Assembly (NCBI GenBank): GCA_947502145.1
Contig: CANMYO010000002.1
Span: 248,001 to 312,000 of the forward strand
Length of the DNA stretch: 64,000 bases
DNA from: an uncultured Paracoccaceae bacterium
GTDB lineage: Bacteria > Pseudomonadota > Alphaproteobacteria > Rhodobacterales > Rhodobacteraceae
Direction: 5' to 3'
Shown here: in pieces, positions 17,818 to 28,653 of the stretch
Layout: every line of letters begins with the position of its first letter
Numbering within the stretch: position 1 is the first letter of the stretch
Made by a program: the position numbers and the translations under genes
The notes under the pieces: model-generated
Database searches by the model: none
What the model saw: only the letters and a program-made list of their open reading frames with translations
Told to the model about the DNA's origin: nothing

Positions 17818-20800
17818 CTATTCTGCCGCCCGCAAGGTGGTCGCCACCGGTTCGGGCGTCGTCGGAAACGGGTCTTCAGTCCAGATGAATTCCGGTGCGC
17901 GCACGCGCTTGGCCTGGCGGCGCAGCGCCCAGTCCCGCGCGGCATGGCTTGACCGGCCCATGGACATCCGGGCGAGCAACCGCGCAAACCAAAGCAGATA
18001 GGTCGTGAACCAGACCCGAACCGCCAGCATGGCCGGGGTAAAGACCAGCGTGAGCATCGTCGCGATACCAAGGCCAAAAACCACCGCCGTTGCCAGCTGC
18101 TTCCACCAAAGCGCGGTTGGGCTATCAATGGAATAACCACCAACAAAGAAATCAAGGCTTAGCCCGAACATCATCGGGGCAAGACCTGCCATCGTGGTGA
18201 TCGTGGTCAGCAAGACCGGACGGATCCGATCCTCGGCGGTGCGCGAAATCGCTTCTGTCCGGGGCATGTACTGGCTGTACTCCTGATAGGTATCAATCAG
18301 GATGATATTGTTGTTCACCACAATCCCCGCCAAGGCAACGATACCCGTACCGGTCATGATGATCGAAAAGGTCTGATCCATCACCAACATGCCGATCAGT
18401 ACGCCCGTGGTCGACAAGACCACCGCCATCAGCACCAGCACCGCGTTGTAAATACTATTGAACTGGGCCAACAAGATGATGAACATCAGCCCCAGTGCAC
18501 CAGCAAATGCGGTCTGCAGGAAGGCCTGGCTTTCTGCCTGATCCTCCTGGTCGCCAGTCCATTCCCATTCGACCGATGCCGGAAGGGGTCTCGTGTCGAG
18601 CCATTCGGTCAAGAGCGCGATGCGCTCGTTAGGATTGACCACGGCCATTTCAAGCGTGCCATCCGTGACCTTGGCCTGCAAATCACTGTCCGCATCATAG
18701 TCAGACTGTGACAGCACTGTCCGTGTGCCATTTGCAGGGTCGGTAATGGCGACCAGATCGGAATCCACGTCTGCCTTCACGTCGAAATATCGCTTCTGGT
18801 CAATCCGATCAATTTGCGCCAGCTTCTTGACCGGGGTGCGGGTGATGAAATTGGACAGCGGAATCAAACCTTCGCTGGTGCGGACCTTCAGGCTGTCCAA
18901 TGTTGACAAAACGCGGTCCTGCTCGGGCAGGCGGGCGCGAATTTCAATTTCTTCGTCGCCACCTTCGGGTGTATATGTGTCCAGCAAGATGCCCCGCGTG
19001 ACCAGTTGTACCATGCCACCAACCGTCGCCACATCTGCGCCGTAGCGGCCCGCTTCTTCGACATCAACATCAATTTGCCAGTCAATGCCGGGCAGGGGCA
19101 GCGTATCTTCAGTCTGGATCAGACCGGGCGTGTTCTTGAATTGCGCCCGCACAATGTTTGTCGCCGCCACCAACTCATCGCGGTTGTCGCCACTCAGCCG
19201 CAGGTGCACCGGCTTGCCAGATGCGGGCCCACGGGCTTGGGCAAGAATTTCAACTTCAATTCCTGGAATCCGGCTAAGTTCTGCCTGCAATTCGTCCAGA
19301 ACAATATCACCGTCAAGGTCAGGGCGATCAGACCGGTCATCCCAGGGGATCGTTTCCAACTGAACCTGACCGATTGTGTCACGCGGTGTGCCCGCGCCGG
19401 ATGCATCCGTGTTCAAGCCGCCGTCGCCCGCAAACGAAAAGGCATTCAGGATGCCTGGGTGGGCAAGAACGATATCCTCGGCCTGTTTTACCAGATTATC
19501 TTTTTCAGTCAGGCTGAGGTTGCCGCGCGCGCGGACAAAGACGATGGCCTGTTCAGGTTCGGATTCAACAAAGAATTCTACACCCTTGTTGTTGGCGCCA
19601 AAGTAAGAGAACACGTTGACGACAAAGAACAGCACGGCACCAATTGTGACAACAGGCATGATCGGGTTGCCTGTCAGCGCATGGATGAACCAACCAAACG
19701 GAGACCGGCGATATCCGGCCCTGATCTTTTTCTGTTTGCGGGTGATTGACGCAGCGGACACCGTAATCGACGTCAATACGGCGCCAGCGAAGAAAAGCAG
19801 GATGCCGGGAAGCGAGTCTGACATGCCACTGGTCTGCACCGCCTCGCCCGAAAAATATCCGGGGTTCAGCGTCAACATTGCACCAGAGAAGACGACAAGA
19901 ATGGCAACAGGCACCAGGATCGCCCGGATCACCCAAGGCAGACGCGCGCGCAGCTTGTCAGCCGTATTGCCGAACAGCCGGCCAATCCGTCCGGTGACGC
20001 CGCCCATCACCGGCAGATAGATCAGGGCCACAACAAGCGAGGCAGACAGAACAAAGATCAATGTGACTGGCAACATCCCCATGAATTGCCCTGGGACGCC
20101 GGGCCAGAACAGCATTGGCAGGAATGCACAAAGCGTCGTTGCCGTAGACGAGATGATTGGCCAGAACATGCGCTTCGCCGCCTCGACATAGGCGTGCATT
20201 GGTCCCACGCCATCGCGAATCCGTTTGTCGGCGTACTCCACCACCACAATCGCGCCATCGACCAGCATGCCCACGGCTAGGATCAGGCCGAACATCACAA
20301 TATTGGAAATCGTGATGTCCATTACCGCAAGCAACGCAAAGCAAAGCAGGAATGACGTCGGAATGGCAAAACCGACCAAAAGGGCAGGGCGGGTCCCAAG
20401 GGCTGCCAGCACCACGATCATCACCAGCGCCACAGCGGTCAGAACTGACCCTTCCAGCTGGCTGACCATTGAGGCAACGTTGCGGGACTGATCGTTGGAT
20501 GTCCCCACTTCTATTGCCGCCTGAAGTTCGGGCGGCCAGGTCTGGCGCTCGGCCGCGACCGTTTCGGCGACCAGTGCGGCCGTGTCGATCAGGTTAAAGC
20601 CCTTGCGCTTGACCACCTGCAAGGCAACCGTATTCACACCGTTAAAGCGGGCGGTGCCTGCGCGGTCCTCGAACGTCAGGCGAATGGTCGCAATATCGCC
20701 AAGGGTCACAACGCGATCACCGTTGCGCTTGACGGGAAGCTCATAGACATCCTGCGGACTATCAAATGACGACGGGATTTTGACCGCAAATGTCCCCTGG

Positions 20801-21462
20801 GCGGATTCGATTTCACCTGCCGCAATCAGCAGATTGTTGTTTGTGACAACACCAATCAATTCACCTGCAGTGACGTTGTAGGCCTCCAGCTTCAGCGGGT
20901 CGATGACAACTTCCAGCATTTCGTCGCGCTGACCGGCAAGCCCCGCCTCAAGCACCGCGTCCAAACTTTCGATGCGGTCCTGCAAATCCTTCGCGACAGC
21001 AACCAAAGTCCGTTCAGGAAGCTCTCCGGTGAGGTTGACAATGACAATCGGAAACTCTGAAAAGTTGATCTCGTTGATCGAATATTGATCAGCCCCCGCG
21101 GGAAATTTTGCCTCTGCGGCGTTCATCGCGTCGCGGATGTCAGCCAGAACTTTGGTCTTGTCCCAGCCAAATTCGAATCCAAGCGCCACGCCAGCGTAGT
21201 TCTCTGAGGCTGTCGCCGTCATGGATTTCAGACCATCGAGGTCGGACAGTTCCGCTTCCATAGGCTTGACCAACAGCGTTTCACTGTCTGACGCAGAGAT
21301 GCCGGGAAAGGGGACGGACACAAAGATCGTCGGAATTTCAATGTCCGGTTCGCCCTCTTTTGGCAGCCCGGTATAGGCAAGCCCCCCCGCCAGAAGTGAC
21401 AGGACGATAAAGGCCAGAACCATGCGGGCGCGTGAGGCGGCCCAGTCTACAATGCCAGTCAT
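17818..21462 (-). CDS. Efflux RND transporter permease subunit
   Basis: The 1214-residue protein is a resistance-nodulation-division permease with two copies of the six-helix core and two large periplasmic loops. In the fourth helix region it reads AVGMLVDGAIVVVEY (396-410), so only one of the two acidic residues of AcrB (Asp407/Asp408) is present, Asp402 with Gly403. This is common outside the AcrB clade. It is longer than AcrB by about 165 residues, with an extra loop near 520-600. Its ATG overlaps the adaptor stop. No outer membrane channel gene is adjacent. Confidence 0.92.
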   Translation of the reverse strand: MTGIVDWAASRARMVLAFIVLSLLAGGLAYTGLPKEGEPDIEIPTIFVSVPFPGISASDSETLLVKPMEAELSDLDGLKSMTATASENYAGVALGFEFGWDKTKVLADIRDAMNAAEAKFPAGADQYSINEINFSEFPIVIVNLTGELPERTLVAVAKDLQDRIESLDAVLEAGLAGQRDEMLEVVIDPLKLEAYNVTAGELIGVVTNNNLLIAAGEIESAQGTFAVKIPSSFDSPQDVYELPVKRNGDRVVTLGDIATIRLTFEDRAGTARFNGVNTVALQVVKRKGFNLIDTAALVAETVAAERQTWPPELQAAIEVGTSNDQSRNVASMVSQLEGSVLTAVALVMIVVLAALGTRPALLVGFAIPTSFLLCFALLAVMDITISNIVMFGLILAVGMLVDGAIVVVEYADKRIRDGVGPMHAYVEAAKRMFWPIISSTATTLCAFLPMLFWPGVPGQFMGMLPVTLIFVLSASLVVALIYLPVMGGVTGRIGRLFGNTADKLRARLPWVIRAILVPVAILVVFSGAMLTLNPGYFSGEAVQTSGMSDSLPGILLFFAGAVLTSITVSAASITRKQKKIRAGYRRSPFGWFIHALTGNPIMPVVTIGAVLFFVVNVFSYFGANNKGVEFFVESEPEQAIVFVRARGNLSLTEKDNLVKQAEDIVLAHPGILNAFSFAGDGGLNTDASGAGTPRDTIGQVQLETIPWDDRSDRPDLDGDIVLDELQAELSRIPGIEVEILAQARGPASGKPVHLRLSGDNRDELVAATNIVRAQFKNTPGLIQTEDTLPLPGIDWQIDVDVEEAGRYGADVATVGGMVQLVTRGILLDTYTPEGGDEEIEIRARLPEQDRVLSTLDSLKVRTSEGLIPLSNFITRTPVKKLAQIDRIDQKRYFDVKADVDSDLVAITDPANGTRTVLSQSDYDADSDLQAKVTDGTLEMAVVNPNERIALLTEWLDTRPLPASVEWEWTGDQEDQAESQAFLQTAFAGALGLMFIILLAQFNSIYNAVLVLMAVVLSTTGVLIGMLVMDQTFSIIMTGTGIVALAGIVVNNNIILIDTYQEYSQYMPRTEAISRTAEDRIRPVLLTTITTMAGLAPMMFGLSLDFFVGGYSIDSPTALWWKQLATAVVFGLGIATMLTLVFTPAMLAVRVWFTTYLLWFARLLARMSMGRSSHAARDWALRRQAKRVRAPEFIWTEDPFPTTPEPVATTLRAAE

Positions 21463-22712
21463 CCTTCGGCCTCGTTGTAGGTTGCGGACACAGCGACCCC
21501 GTCAACGACGAATTCCTGCCCCACAGTAATGATATTTACGGTATCAGGCAGATCGGTGACCCAGACCCCCTCGGCCGTGTCTCGCAACATGGTGACAGGC
21601 ATGAATACGACGGTGTTCTCGCTTGAAACCGTGCGCACGCCAAGACGCCCCTCGCCATCAAGGGTCAGCGCGCTTTGCGGGATCAGATGCGCGGTGCGAC
21701 CATCTGCTGAGATTGCAACTTCCACGGTTTGGCCATCCCGGATGGCGCGGTCGCCATTTTCGACTTCGATCTCAACGCGGAACGTCCGGGTGACATCATC
21801 GGCTGATCGCGACAGAAAGGTGACCCGTCCTGTTGCCTCCGCCCCGGTAGTCAACCTTGCCTGCGCCATCGCGCCCAGCTCAACCTTGTCGACGTTGGCC
21901 TCGGGAACAAAGCCAACCAGCTTGATCGGATCCAGTTGAATGATCGTCGCGCAGGGGCTGCCCGGTTGCATCAGCGTGCCAAGCTCTGCGGTGTCGGTCT
22001 CAAGCAGTCCGGCAAACGGGGCGGTGATCAGCAACCGTTCGATCTCCCGCTCTGCACTGGCGACGGCTGCTGCTGCGGCCTCGATCCCGGCCTGCGCTGA
22101 GGCAAGCGACGAATTGGCGCGCTGGATGCCAGCCTGCGCGGCTTCGCTTGTCGCCTCGGCACTGACCAGACGTGTTTCTGAGGCAAAGCCACCCTCGCTA
22201 AGCTGGCGCGCCGCATTCACATTGATTTCGGCCTCGCGCACCCGCGCATTCGCTTCTGCCAATGCGGCTTCGGCCTCTGGTACGCGACCCTGCGCTTCGG
22301 TCAGTCGCGCGCGCGCCTCTGCCAGATTTGCTTCGCGGGTGCCCGGATCAAGCTGGCAAAGCGCGTCGCCGGTATTGACAAAGGCCCCTTTTCGCATGGG
22401 TTCTGACACCACCTGACCAGAGGTTTCTGACGCAACCGTGACCTGCCGCGCGGCTTCGGTGCGGCCCCGTAAAATGACGGCGCTTTCAATGACCCGCGCT
22501 TCCGAGGCCAGCGCCACCACGCGCACCACACCACTATCACTGTCGGTTGCCGGAATCTCTGCTGCGTCGGGCTCAGCCATTGCAGCGACGTCTGTGGCCT
22601 CTTGGGCAAGCGGCGTGTCCTGCGCAAATTGCATCAGGCGATCCCGCTCAAACACCAGGAAATATAGGGCCGCGGATACCAATATGGCTGTGATGAGTGA
22701 CACGATCTTCAT
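21459..22712 (-). CDS. Efflux RND transporter periplasmic adaptor subunit
   Basis: This 417-residue membrane-fusion protein starts with an N-terminal anchor (MKIVSLITAILVSAALYFLV). A lipoyl-like half motif, a long alanine-rich coiled-coil hairpin (about 130-220) and a beta-barrel domain follow. It should link the RND permease to an outer membrane channel. The ATG at 22712 was chosen because it begins the membrane anchor; longer in-frame starts add a charged stretch without a signal. It overlaps the permease gene by four bases. Confidence 0.9.
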   Translation of the reverse strand: MKIVSLITAILVSAALYFLVFERDRLMQFAQDTPLAQEATDVAAMAEPDAAEIPATDSDSGVVRVVALASEARVIESAVILRGRTEAARQVTVASETSGQVVSEPMRKGAFVNTGDALCQLDPGTREANLAEARARLTEAQGRVPEAEAALAEANARVREAEINVNAARQLSEGGFASETRLVSAEATSEAAQAGIQRANSSLASAQAGIEAAAAAVASAEREIERLLITAPFAGLLETDTAELGTLMQPGSPCATIIQLDPIKLVGFVPEANVDKVELGAMAQARLTTGAEATGRVTFLSRSADDVTRTFRVEIEVENGDRAIRDGQTVEVAISADGRTAHLIPQSALTLDGEGRLGVRTVSSENTVVFMPVTMLRDTAEGVWVTDLPDTVNIITVGQEFVVDGVAVSATYNEAEG

Positions 22713-22810
22713 ATTAGCGCCCTTGTTGTCGCGTTGCGCCGCAGGGTTTGCGGGCTGTTTTGTCCTGTTTCTACGGTTGATTAGCGGCGGGTGGATCAAT
22801 CATCCCCACG

Positions 22811-22833
22811 CTAAACCAACCAGTTCAGTTTAG
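22811..22833. promoter_or_regulatory. Inverted repeat upstream of RND operon (candidate operator)
   Basis: CTAAAC (22811-22816) and GTTTAG (22828-22833) form a dyad spaced by 11 bases, in the 274-base gap between the divergent RND adaptor and yfgM-like genes. Size and place fit a TetR-type operator, but no regulator gene is adjacent. The rest of the gap shows no gene. Confidence 0.3.
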
Positions 22834-22986
22834 TTATTGGCACGATCCGCCGCAAGGGTCAATTTCTGCGCGGCAGCAAGACCGAATGCCGCGCCATTTG
22901 GTTGCAACCCTTGGCAATTGTGTCGGCTTCGCGATAAGAACGGGAAAACGAATTGTGCAGGGATGCTGCACAGCGGAGGATCAGGC

Positions 22987-23643
22987 GTGAGCGACACCGA
23001 CAGTTTCATCAATGAGGTGACCGAAGAGGTCCGCCGCGATCAGCTTTACCGCTACTTGCGTCGCTATGGCTGGATTGCCGTCGTTGTGGTTGTCGGTCTG
23101 GTCGGTGGGGCCGCCTGGAATGAATATAATAAGGCGCAGGAAACGTCTCGGGCGCAGCAAACGGGCGATGCATTGCTGGCGGCTCTGGGCGAAAACGACC
23201 CTGCTGCGCGGGCCGCTGAAATTGCGGGTGTAGACGCGGAAGGTGCCTCCGTCGCGGTGACCGCGCTGATCAGCGCGTCAATGCAACTGGACGCTGGCGA
23301 TTCTGCCGCCGCGTTTGAGACATTGCAGGGATTGGCGTCCAACAACGATGTGCCGGACATCTACAACGCGCTGGCGGCATTCAAGGCGGCCATGCTTGAT
23401 GCAGACAAGGACCGGCGTGCGACCACTTTGGCTGGCCTCGCACAGCCCGGAGCGCCGTTTTCGCTCCTCGCACAAGAACAGCTTGCGCTGCATGAACTGG
23501 AGGCCGGCAATACCGACGCCGCAATCATACAGTTGACCGCGATATTCCAAGACGCCGGGGTAACCCCGGGGATGCGCGTGCGGGCACAGAGCCTGCTGGT
23601 TGCACTGGGGGCAGAGCTGCCCCCAGGAACAATACAAGAGTAA
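22987..23643 (+). CDS. YfgM-like tetratricopeptide membrane protein
   Basis: The 218-residue protein has a short cytoplasmic N-terminus, one membrane segment at about 28-44 and a periplasmic helical part with TPR-like repeats, the layout of the YfgM/TPR_21 family. In E. coli YfgM associates with the SecYEG translocon and PpiD. The GTG start has GGAGG upstream and removes a poorly supported 50-residue extension. The order yfgM-bamB-der is the same as in E. coli, which supports the name. Confidence 0.82.
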   Translation: MSDTDSFINEVTEEVRRDQLYRYLRRYGWIAVVVVVGLVGGAAWNEYNKAQETSRAQQTGDALLAALGENDPAARAAEIAGVDAEGASVAVTALISASMQLDAGDSAAAFETLQGLASNNDVPDIYNALAAFKAAMLDADKDRRATTLAGLAQPGAPFSLLAQEQLALHELEAGNTDAAIIQLTAIFQDAGVTPGMRVRAQSLLVALGAELPPGTIQE

Positions 23644-23663
23644 CCCTCTGAAAGGGCTTGAGA

Positions 23664-24956
23664 GTGACAGCGAAGACAGTATTCGGCCTCGGTTTGGCCC
23701 TTGCCCTGCTAACCGCCTGCGGAGAGCCTGACCTTATTCTTGAAGGTCCGCGACAGGACATACGGGCCAGCGCAGCCCCTGATCAGGCGCTTCCGATTTC
23801 GTTGCCCGCGCCACGGGTCAATGTAAGTTGGACCCATCGAAATGGCGATTCCGATCACCGTATCGTGCATCCGGCGCTGAACGGGCTCTCGCAGGTCTTT
23901 GCCGTCAATATCGGCGAAGGCGATAGCCGCCGCGCGCGGATTACGGCCGATCCCGTTGTTGCTAACGGTGTCATCTATACGCTGGATTCCCGCGCCCGTG
24001 TCACCGCCACCGCGACCTCTGGTGCGACAGTTTGGGTTGCTGACGTTGCACCGATCAATGACAACCGAACGGACGCCTCGGGCGGCGGTCTGGCCGTCAG
24101 CAATGGTCGCGTTTACGTCGCCACCGGGTTTGGCGAGATCACAGCACTGGATGCGCGAAGCGGCGGCGAGATCTGGACGCAGGATTTGGATGCGCCGGGC
24201 GCGTCTGCGCCAACGGTTTCAGGCGGACTTGTCTATATCGTGGGGCGCGACAGCACCGCCTGGGCACTTGAAACATCAAACGGTAGGGTGCGCTGGCAAG
24301 CCAATGGAACACCGTCTGTCTCAGCCTTTGCCGGAGGGGCAGGGGCCGCGGTCTCTGGTGACCTTGTTGTCTTGCCATTTGACTCCGGCGAAGTCATCGG
24401 GGCCTTTCCCAAGGCAGGGTTGCGCCGTTGGTCAACCTCTGTGTCTGGCAGTCGCGTGGGCAGCGCAACGGCATTTGTATCTGATATTGCCGGCGACCCG
24501 GTCATTGATGGCAATCGCGTTTATGTGGGCAACCTTGCAGGGCGGACAGCCGCAATCGAAACCTTCACCGGCGATCGCATCTGGACAGCCACAGAAGGCG
24601 CAGTCAGTCCGGTCTGGCCAACTGGCAATTCCGTCTTCCTTGTCAATGATCGTGGTGAGCTTGTCCGCCTGAATGCAGCAGACGGCACAGCGGTCTGGCG
24701 CACGGCGTTGCCAAGTCACGTTGACTCAGGGCTCTTTGGTCGCACCCGCACGTATTATGCCCATTACGGGCCTGTTCTGGCCGGTGGCCGACTAATTGTT
24801 GCTTCATCCGACGGGGCGATACGGGCATTCGACCCCGTGTCCGGGGCGCTTGTGGCCAGTGCTGCGCTGCCCGGTGGCGCGGCTTCGCACCCGGCGATTG
24901 CGGGTGGAACGCTTTATGTTGTCACCAAAGCAGGCCAACTGGTGGCTTTCCGTTAA
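23664..24956 (+). CDS. bamB: Outer membrane protein assembly lipoprotein BamB
   Basis: BamB is a lipoprotein of the BAM complex that inserts beta-barrel proteins into the outer membrane. The N-terminus has a lipobox LTAC with Cys19. The rest consists of PQQ-like propeller repeats, for example GEIWTQDLD, GRVRWQANG and GTAVWRTALP. I take the GTG at 23664, seven bases after GAAAGGG; a TTG at 23658 lies too close to that site. It sits between yfgM and der. Confidence 0.88.
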   Translation: MTAKTVFGLGLALALLTACGEPDLILEGPRQDIRASAAPDQALPISLPAPRVNVSWTHRNGDSDHRIVHPALNGLSQVFAVNIGEGDSRRARITADPVVANGVIYTLDSRARVTATATSGATVWVADVAPINDNRTDASGGGLAVSNGRVYVATGFGEITALDARSGGEIWTQDLDAPGASAPTVSGGLVYIVGRDSTAWALETSNGRVRWQANGTPSVSAFAGGAGAAVSGDLVVLPFDSGEVIGAFPKAGLRRWSTSVSGSRVGSATAFVSDIAGDPVIDGNRVYVGNLAGRTAAIETFTGDRIWTATEGAVSPVWPTGNSVFLVNDRGELVRLNAADGTAVWRTALPSHVDSGLFGRTRTYYAHYGPVLAGGRLIVASSDGAIRAFDPVSGALVASAALPGGAASHPAIAGGTLYVVTKAGQLVAFR

Positions 24957-25004
24957 GCGCGGAATGGTGTACCTGCGCGGCTCTGACCAATCGGAGTCGC
25001 GGAT

Positions 25005-26456
25005 ATGACCTTTACCCTTGCCATTGTGGGCCGCCCAAATGTGGGCAAATCCACCCTGTTCAACAGGCTGGTCGGCAAGAAACTTGCTCTGGTTGACGAC
25101 CAGCCTGGCGTCACGCGCGACTTGCGCGAAGGCGACGCGCGGCTGGGTGATCTGCGGTTTACGGTGATTGATTCTGCCGGGTTGGAGGACGCAACCGACG
25201 ACAGCTTGCAGGGTCGAATGCGGCGGTTAACCGAACGCGCCGTTGAAATGGCAGATGTCTGCCTGTTCATGATCGACGCTCGCGCAGGGGTATTGCCCGC
25301 CGACGAAATGTTCGCCGACATTTTGCGTAAGAAGAACGCCCATGTCATCCTCGCCGCCAACAAGGCAGAGGGCAAAGCGGGCGAGGCGGGCTTTCTTGAA
25401 GCCTACGGCCTTGGCCTGACAGAGCCGATCAGGCTTTCTGCCGAACACGGTGAGGGGCTGGACGAACTTTATCACATGCTCTTGCCGCTTGCGGATCAGT
25501 TCGCTGAACGCGCAAAGGCAGACGCCCCGGAAACGGATGTTGATGTGGGCGAGGATGATGAGGATGCACCGCGGATCCCGACGCAGGACAAACCGCTGCA
25601 AATTGCCGTTGTCGGTCGCCCCAATGCAGGCAAGTCCACCCTGATCAACAAGATCATCGGGGAAGAACGTCTTTTGACTGGTCCTGAGGCCGGCATCACC
25701 CGCGATGCAATATCGGTTCAAAAGGACTGGGGCGGTGTGCCGATGCGGATCTTTGATACCGCAGGCATGCGCAAGAAGGCGAAGGTGCAGGAAAAGCTTG
25801 AGAAACTTTCGGTCTCAGACGGGCTGCGGGCCGTCAAATTTGCCGAAGTTGTCGTGGTCCTGCTTGATGTTGAAATTCCGTTCGAACAACAGGATTTGCG
25901 CATCGCAGATCTTGCAGAGCGCGAGGGCCGCGCCGTTGTCGTTGCCGTCAACAAATGGGACGTCGAAGAGGCCAAGCAGGACAAACTGCGCGAGCTGAAG
26001 GAAGAGTTCGCACGGTTGCTGCCACAGCTCAAGGGCGCACCGCTGATCACAGTCTCCGCCAAAACCGGAAAGGGACTGGATCGTTTGCAACAGGCGATCA
26101 TGCGGGCGCATGACGTCTGGAACCGGCGCGTTACAACGGCGCAGCTGAATCGCTGGTTGACGGGCATGCTCGAACAGCATCCACCGCCCGCACCGGGCGG
26201 CAAAAGAATCAAGATGCGCTATGCAACTCAGGTTAAAACCCGTCCTCCGGGATTTGTGGTTATGACCTCGTTTCCCGATGCGGTGCCAGCGTCCTACACT
26301 CGCTATCTTGTCAACGGACTACGTGAAGACTTCGACATGCCGGGCACGCCGATCCGGCTGGTCTTGCGAGATCAGGGTGAAAAGAACCCTTACAAGGACA
26401 AGAAAAAGTCCCAACCGTCGCGGCTATCAAAGCACCTCAAAAAGCCCGGGACCTAG
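25005..26456 (+). CDS. der: Ribosome biogenesis GTPase Der
   Basis: Der (EngA) is a GTPase with two tandem G domains, needed for 50S subunit assembly. The two P-loops are [12 protein letters not shown] near the start and [12 protein letters not shown] near residue 204. An acidic linker ([11 protein letters not shown]) separates the domains, and the C-terminal KH-like domain ends with a lysine-rich tail. The length of 483 residues is normal. Confidence 0.96.
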   Translation: MTFTLAIVGRPNVGKSTLFNRLVGKKLALVDDQPGVTRDLREGDARLGDLRFTVIDSAGLEDATDDSLQGRMRRLTERAVEMADVCLFMIDARAGVLPADEMFADILRKKNAHVILAANKAEGKAGEAGFLEAYGLGLTEPIRLSAEHGEGLDELYHMLLPLADQFAERAKADAPETDVDVGEDDEDAPRIPTQDKPLQIAVVGRPNAGKSTLINKIIGEERLLTGPEAGITRDAISVQKDWGGVPMRIFDTAGMRKKAKVQEKLEKLSVSDGLRAVKFAEVVVVLLDVEIPFEQQDLRIADLAEREGRAVVVAVNKWDVEEAKQDKLRELKEEFARLLPQLKGAPLITVSAKTGKGLDRLQQAIMRAHDVWNRRVTTAQLNRWLTGMLEQHPPPAPGGKRIKMRYATQVKTRPPGFVVMTSFPDAVPASYTRYLVNGLREDFDMPGTPIRLVLRDQGEKNPYKDKKKSQPSRLSKHLKKPGT

Positions 26457-26460
26457 GCGG

Positions 26461-27162
26461 TCACCTCGCACGGATCACGGCGAGCCCAAGCAGCACCGCA
26501 CTCCCAGCCAGCGCCAGCAAGGTGACGCCCCATAGGTCACTGCCGTTGGCCACTGCAATCCCAACCAGCGCCCAAATCACCGGCCCAAGGTACTCGGGCG
26601 CGGAGGGGCGTTGCCGGAACACAAGGATGGCAAGGATCAGCCCCAGCGTGATGCCGATCACCGCCCATCCGGTGCTGCCCGTCAGGATGCCATAGCCCGC
26701 CAGCGTGCTTCCCAGCGACACACAGGACGCTGCCGTCAGCCAGCCTGCATAAAGCGCGACCGGCGCCTGAAACCACCAACGATCCTGCGCGGGCGCGCGT
26801 AAGGTGGCGGCGATGGCTCCTATGGCCATGAGGATAATGCAGAACGTGGCCCAGATCGCGCTGGCGTTTGCAATGGCAAGCCAGGGGACCCCAATTGCCA
26901 GGCTTGCGATCAACGGTAGCCTTGCCCGATGCCAACCATCGTCGGCCCGGCGCTTGAGGACGCCGAAGACGGCTGAGACAATCAGCCAGGCGTAAAGCAG
27001 CCCCCAAATCGCAAAGGCATAGCCTGCCGGCTGGATCGGCGGATCAACCTGCGGCACCGGCAACTGATCTGACTCGAACCCGCTAAACGGATCGGTGAAC
27101 AAGGGACTCAGTGCAAAAAGCACTGAGAGAACGAGGGTGGCTAGGGCTGAAATCTGTCTCAT
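26461..27162 (-). CDS. TspO/MBR-related membrane protein
   Basis: This 233-residue protein is almost entirely hydrophobic with roughly seven membrane segments and many tryptophans. The block GYAFAIWGLLYAWL near residue 48 resembles the TspO/MBR family, but the protein is longer than the five-helix TspO. Similar proteins are often labelled tryptophan-rich sensory protein. No ligand or function can be inferred from the context, between der and serS. The family assignment is moderate. Confidence 0.55.
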   Translation of the reverse strand: MRQISALATLVLSVLFALSPLFTDPFSGFESDQLPVPQVDPPIQPAGYAFAIWGLLYAWLIVSAVFGVLKRRADDGWHRARLPLIASLAIGVPWLAIANASAIWATFCIILMAIGAIAATLRAPAQDRWWFQAPVALYAGWLTAASCVSLGSTLAGYGILTGSTGWAVIGITLGLILAILVFRQRPSAPEYLGPVIWALVGIAVANGSDLWGVTLLALAGSAVLLGLAVIRAR

Positions 27163-27192
27163 ACATAAAGGTCTAGAACGGTCGGCGCAGCC

Positions 27193-27218
27193 GTCAACCG
27201 CGCCGGCGCCGGGTTGAC
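27193..27218. other. Hairpin between serS and the TspO-like gene
   Basis: GTCAACC (27193-27199) pairs with GGTTGAC (27212-27218) around a GC-rich centre. There is no T run on either side, so it may be a weak terminator or a processing site downstream of serS. Confidence 0.3.
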
Positions 27219-27229
27219 CCGCCGTCAGG

Positions 27230-28522
27230 TCAGACCAACGCCCCCTCGGCGGTGATTCCGGTCTTGCCCCTCAGGTAGGGATGTAGGGCCTCGGGCAGAG
27301 TGACCGATCCGTCCTCTTCCTGATAATTCTCAAGCACCGCAATCAGCGCCCGTCCGACGGCAAGGCCAGAGCCGTTAAGCGTATGAACAAACTCGGGCTT
27401 TCCGCCTGACTTGGGCTTGTAGCGGGCGTTCATCCGGCGGGCCTGATAGTCCCCGGCGACCGAGACCGAACTGATCTCGCGGTACGTGTTCTGCCCAGGC
27501 AGCCAGACCTCGATGTCGTGGGTCTTGCGCATACCAGCCCCCAAATCGCCGGTGCAAAGCACCACGGTCCGGTAGGCGAGCCCCAGTTTTTCAAGGATTG
27601 TCTCGGCGCATTTGGTCATGCGCTGATGTTCGGCCTCCGAGTCCTCGGGCCGGGTGATGCTGACCATTTCGACCTTCTCGAACTGGTGCTGGCGCAACAT
27701 GCCCGCCGTGTCCCGCCCGGCGCTCCCAGCCTCGGACCTGAAGCACTGCGTATGGGCCACATAGCGGCGCGGCAGGTAGTCTTCGTCTATGGTCAACCCA
27801 TTGACAATATTTGTCAAAGTAACCTCCGCCGTGGGGATCAGCCACCAACCGTTTGTTGTCTGGTAGCTATCTTCGCCAAACTTGGGCAATTGGCCGGTGC
27901 CATACATCATCTCTTCGCGGACGAGGACGGGGGTGGAGGTTTCCGTTAACCCATGTTCCTCGGTGTGCACGTCAAGCATGAATTGCGCCAGCGCCCGGTG
28001 CAGGCGGGCGACGGAGCCCGACAACAGAACAAAGCGGCTGCCAGAGAGTTTCGCGGCCGTCTCAAAGTCCATCCCGTCCTTCACAGCGGGAATCTCGTAG
28101 TGCTCCAGCGGGTTAAAGCTGAAATTGCGCGGGCTGCCCGCGCGGTGGATCTCGACATTATCGTCTTCGTCCTCACCGTTGGGAACGTCATCATAAGGCA
28201 GGTTGGGCAGACCCATGAGAAGGTCGGTTAACGCCTGATCATGGGCTTTTGCGGCCTCATTCATCGCCGCGATTTCGCCTTTCTTTTCAGCGACCAAAGC
28301 CCGCAGGCGCTCAAATTCCGCCTCATCGCCACGGCCCTTGGCGGCACCAACTTCCTTGGCCGCCTTATTTGCCTCGGACTGTGCGCCCTCGGCCTTCTGG
28401 ATCGCGGCCCGGCGGGCGGTGTCGATCTTGAGAATTTCTGACGAAACAGGGGCCAGACCACGGCGTGAGAGGGCCGCGTCAAAGGCGGTGGGGTTGTCAC
28501 GGATCGTTTTGATATCGTGCAT
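27230..28522 (-). CDS. serS: Serine--tRNA ligase
   Basis: SerRS, 430 residues, charges tRNA-Ser. The N-terminal ~110 residues form the long antiparallel coiled-coil arm. Class II motif 2 is [20 protein letters not shown] and motif 3 is [17 protein letters not shown]. The gene is whole with normal length. Confidence 0.96.
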   Translation of the reverse strand: MHDIKTIRDNPTAFDAALSRRGLAPVSSEILKIDTARRAAIQKAEGAQSEANKAAKEVGAAKGRGDEAEFERLRALVAEKKGEIAAMNEAAKAHDQALTDLLMGLPNLPYDDVPNGEDEDDNVEIHRAGSPRNFSFNPLEHYEIPAVKDGMDFETAAKLSGSRFVLLSGSVARLHRALAQFMLDVHTEEHGLTETSTPVLVREEMMYGTGQLPKFGEDSYQTTNGWWLIPTAEVTLTNIVNGLTIDEDYLPRRYVAHTQCFRSEAGSAGRDTAGMLRQHQFEKVEMVSITRPEDSEAEHQRMTKCAETILEKLGLAYRTVVLCTGDLGAGMRKTHDIEVWLPGQNTYREISSVSVAGDYQARRMNARYKPKSGGKPEFVHTLNGSGLAVGRALIAVLENYQEEDGSVTLPEALHPYLRGKTGITAEGALV

Positions 28523-28653
28523 GGGTCTGGTCCTTTAATGGTCGGTGCGCGACATATGCCCGATCCCGCCTGCCGGGAAAAGGGGGATGCACATTGCAGG
28601 CGCAATTCGGGTGACATGGGGCAACAACCCGTGCACATGTTGTCGCCACGCGC

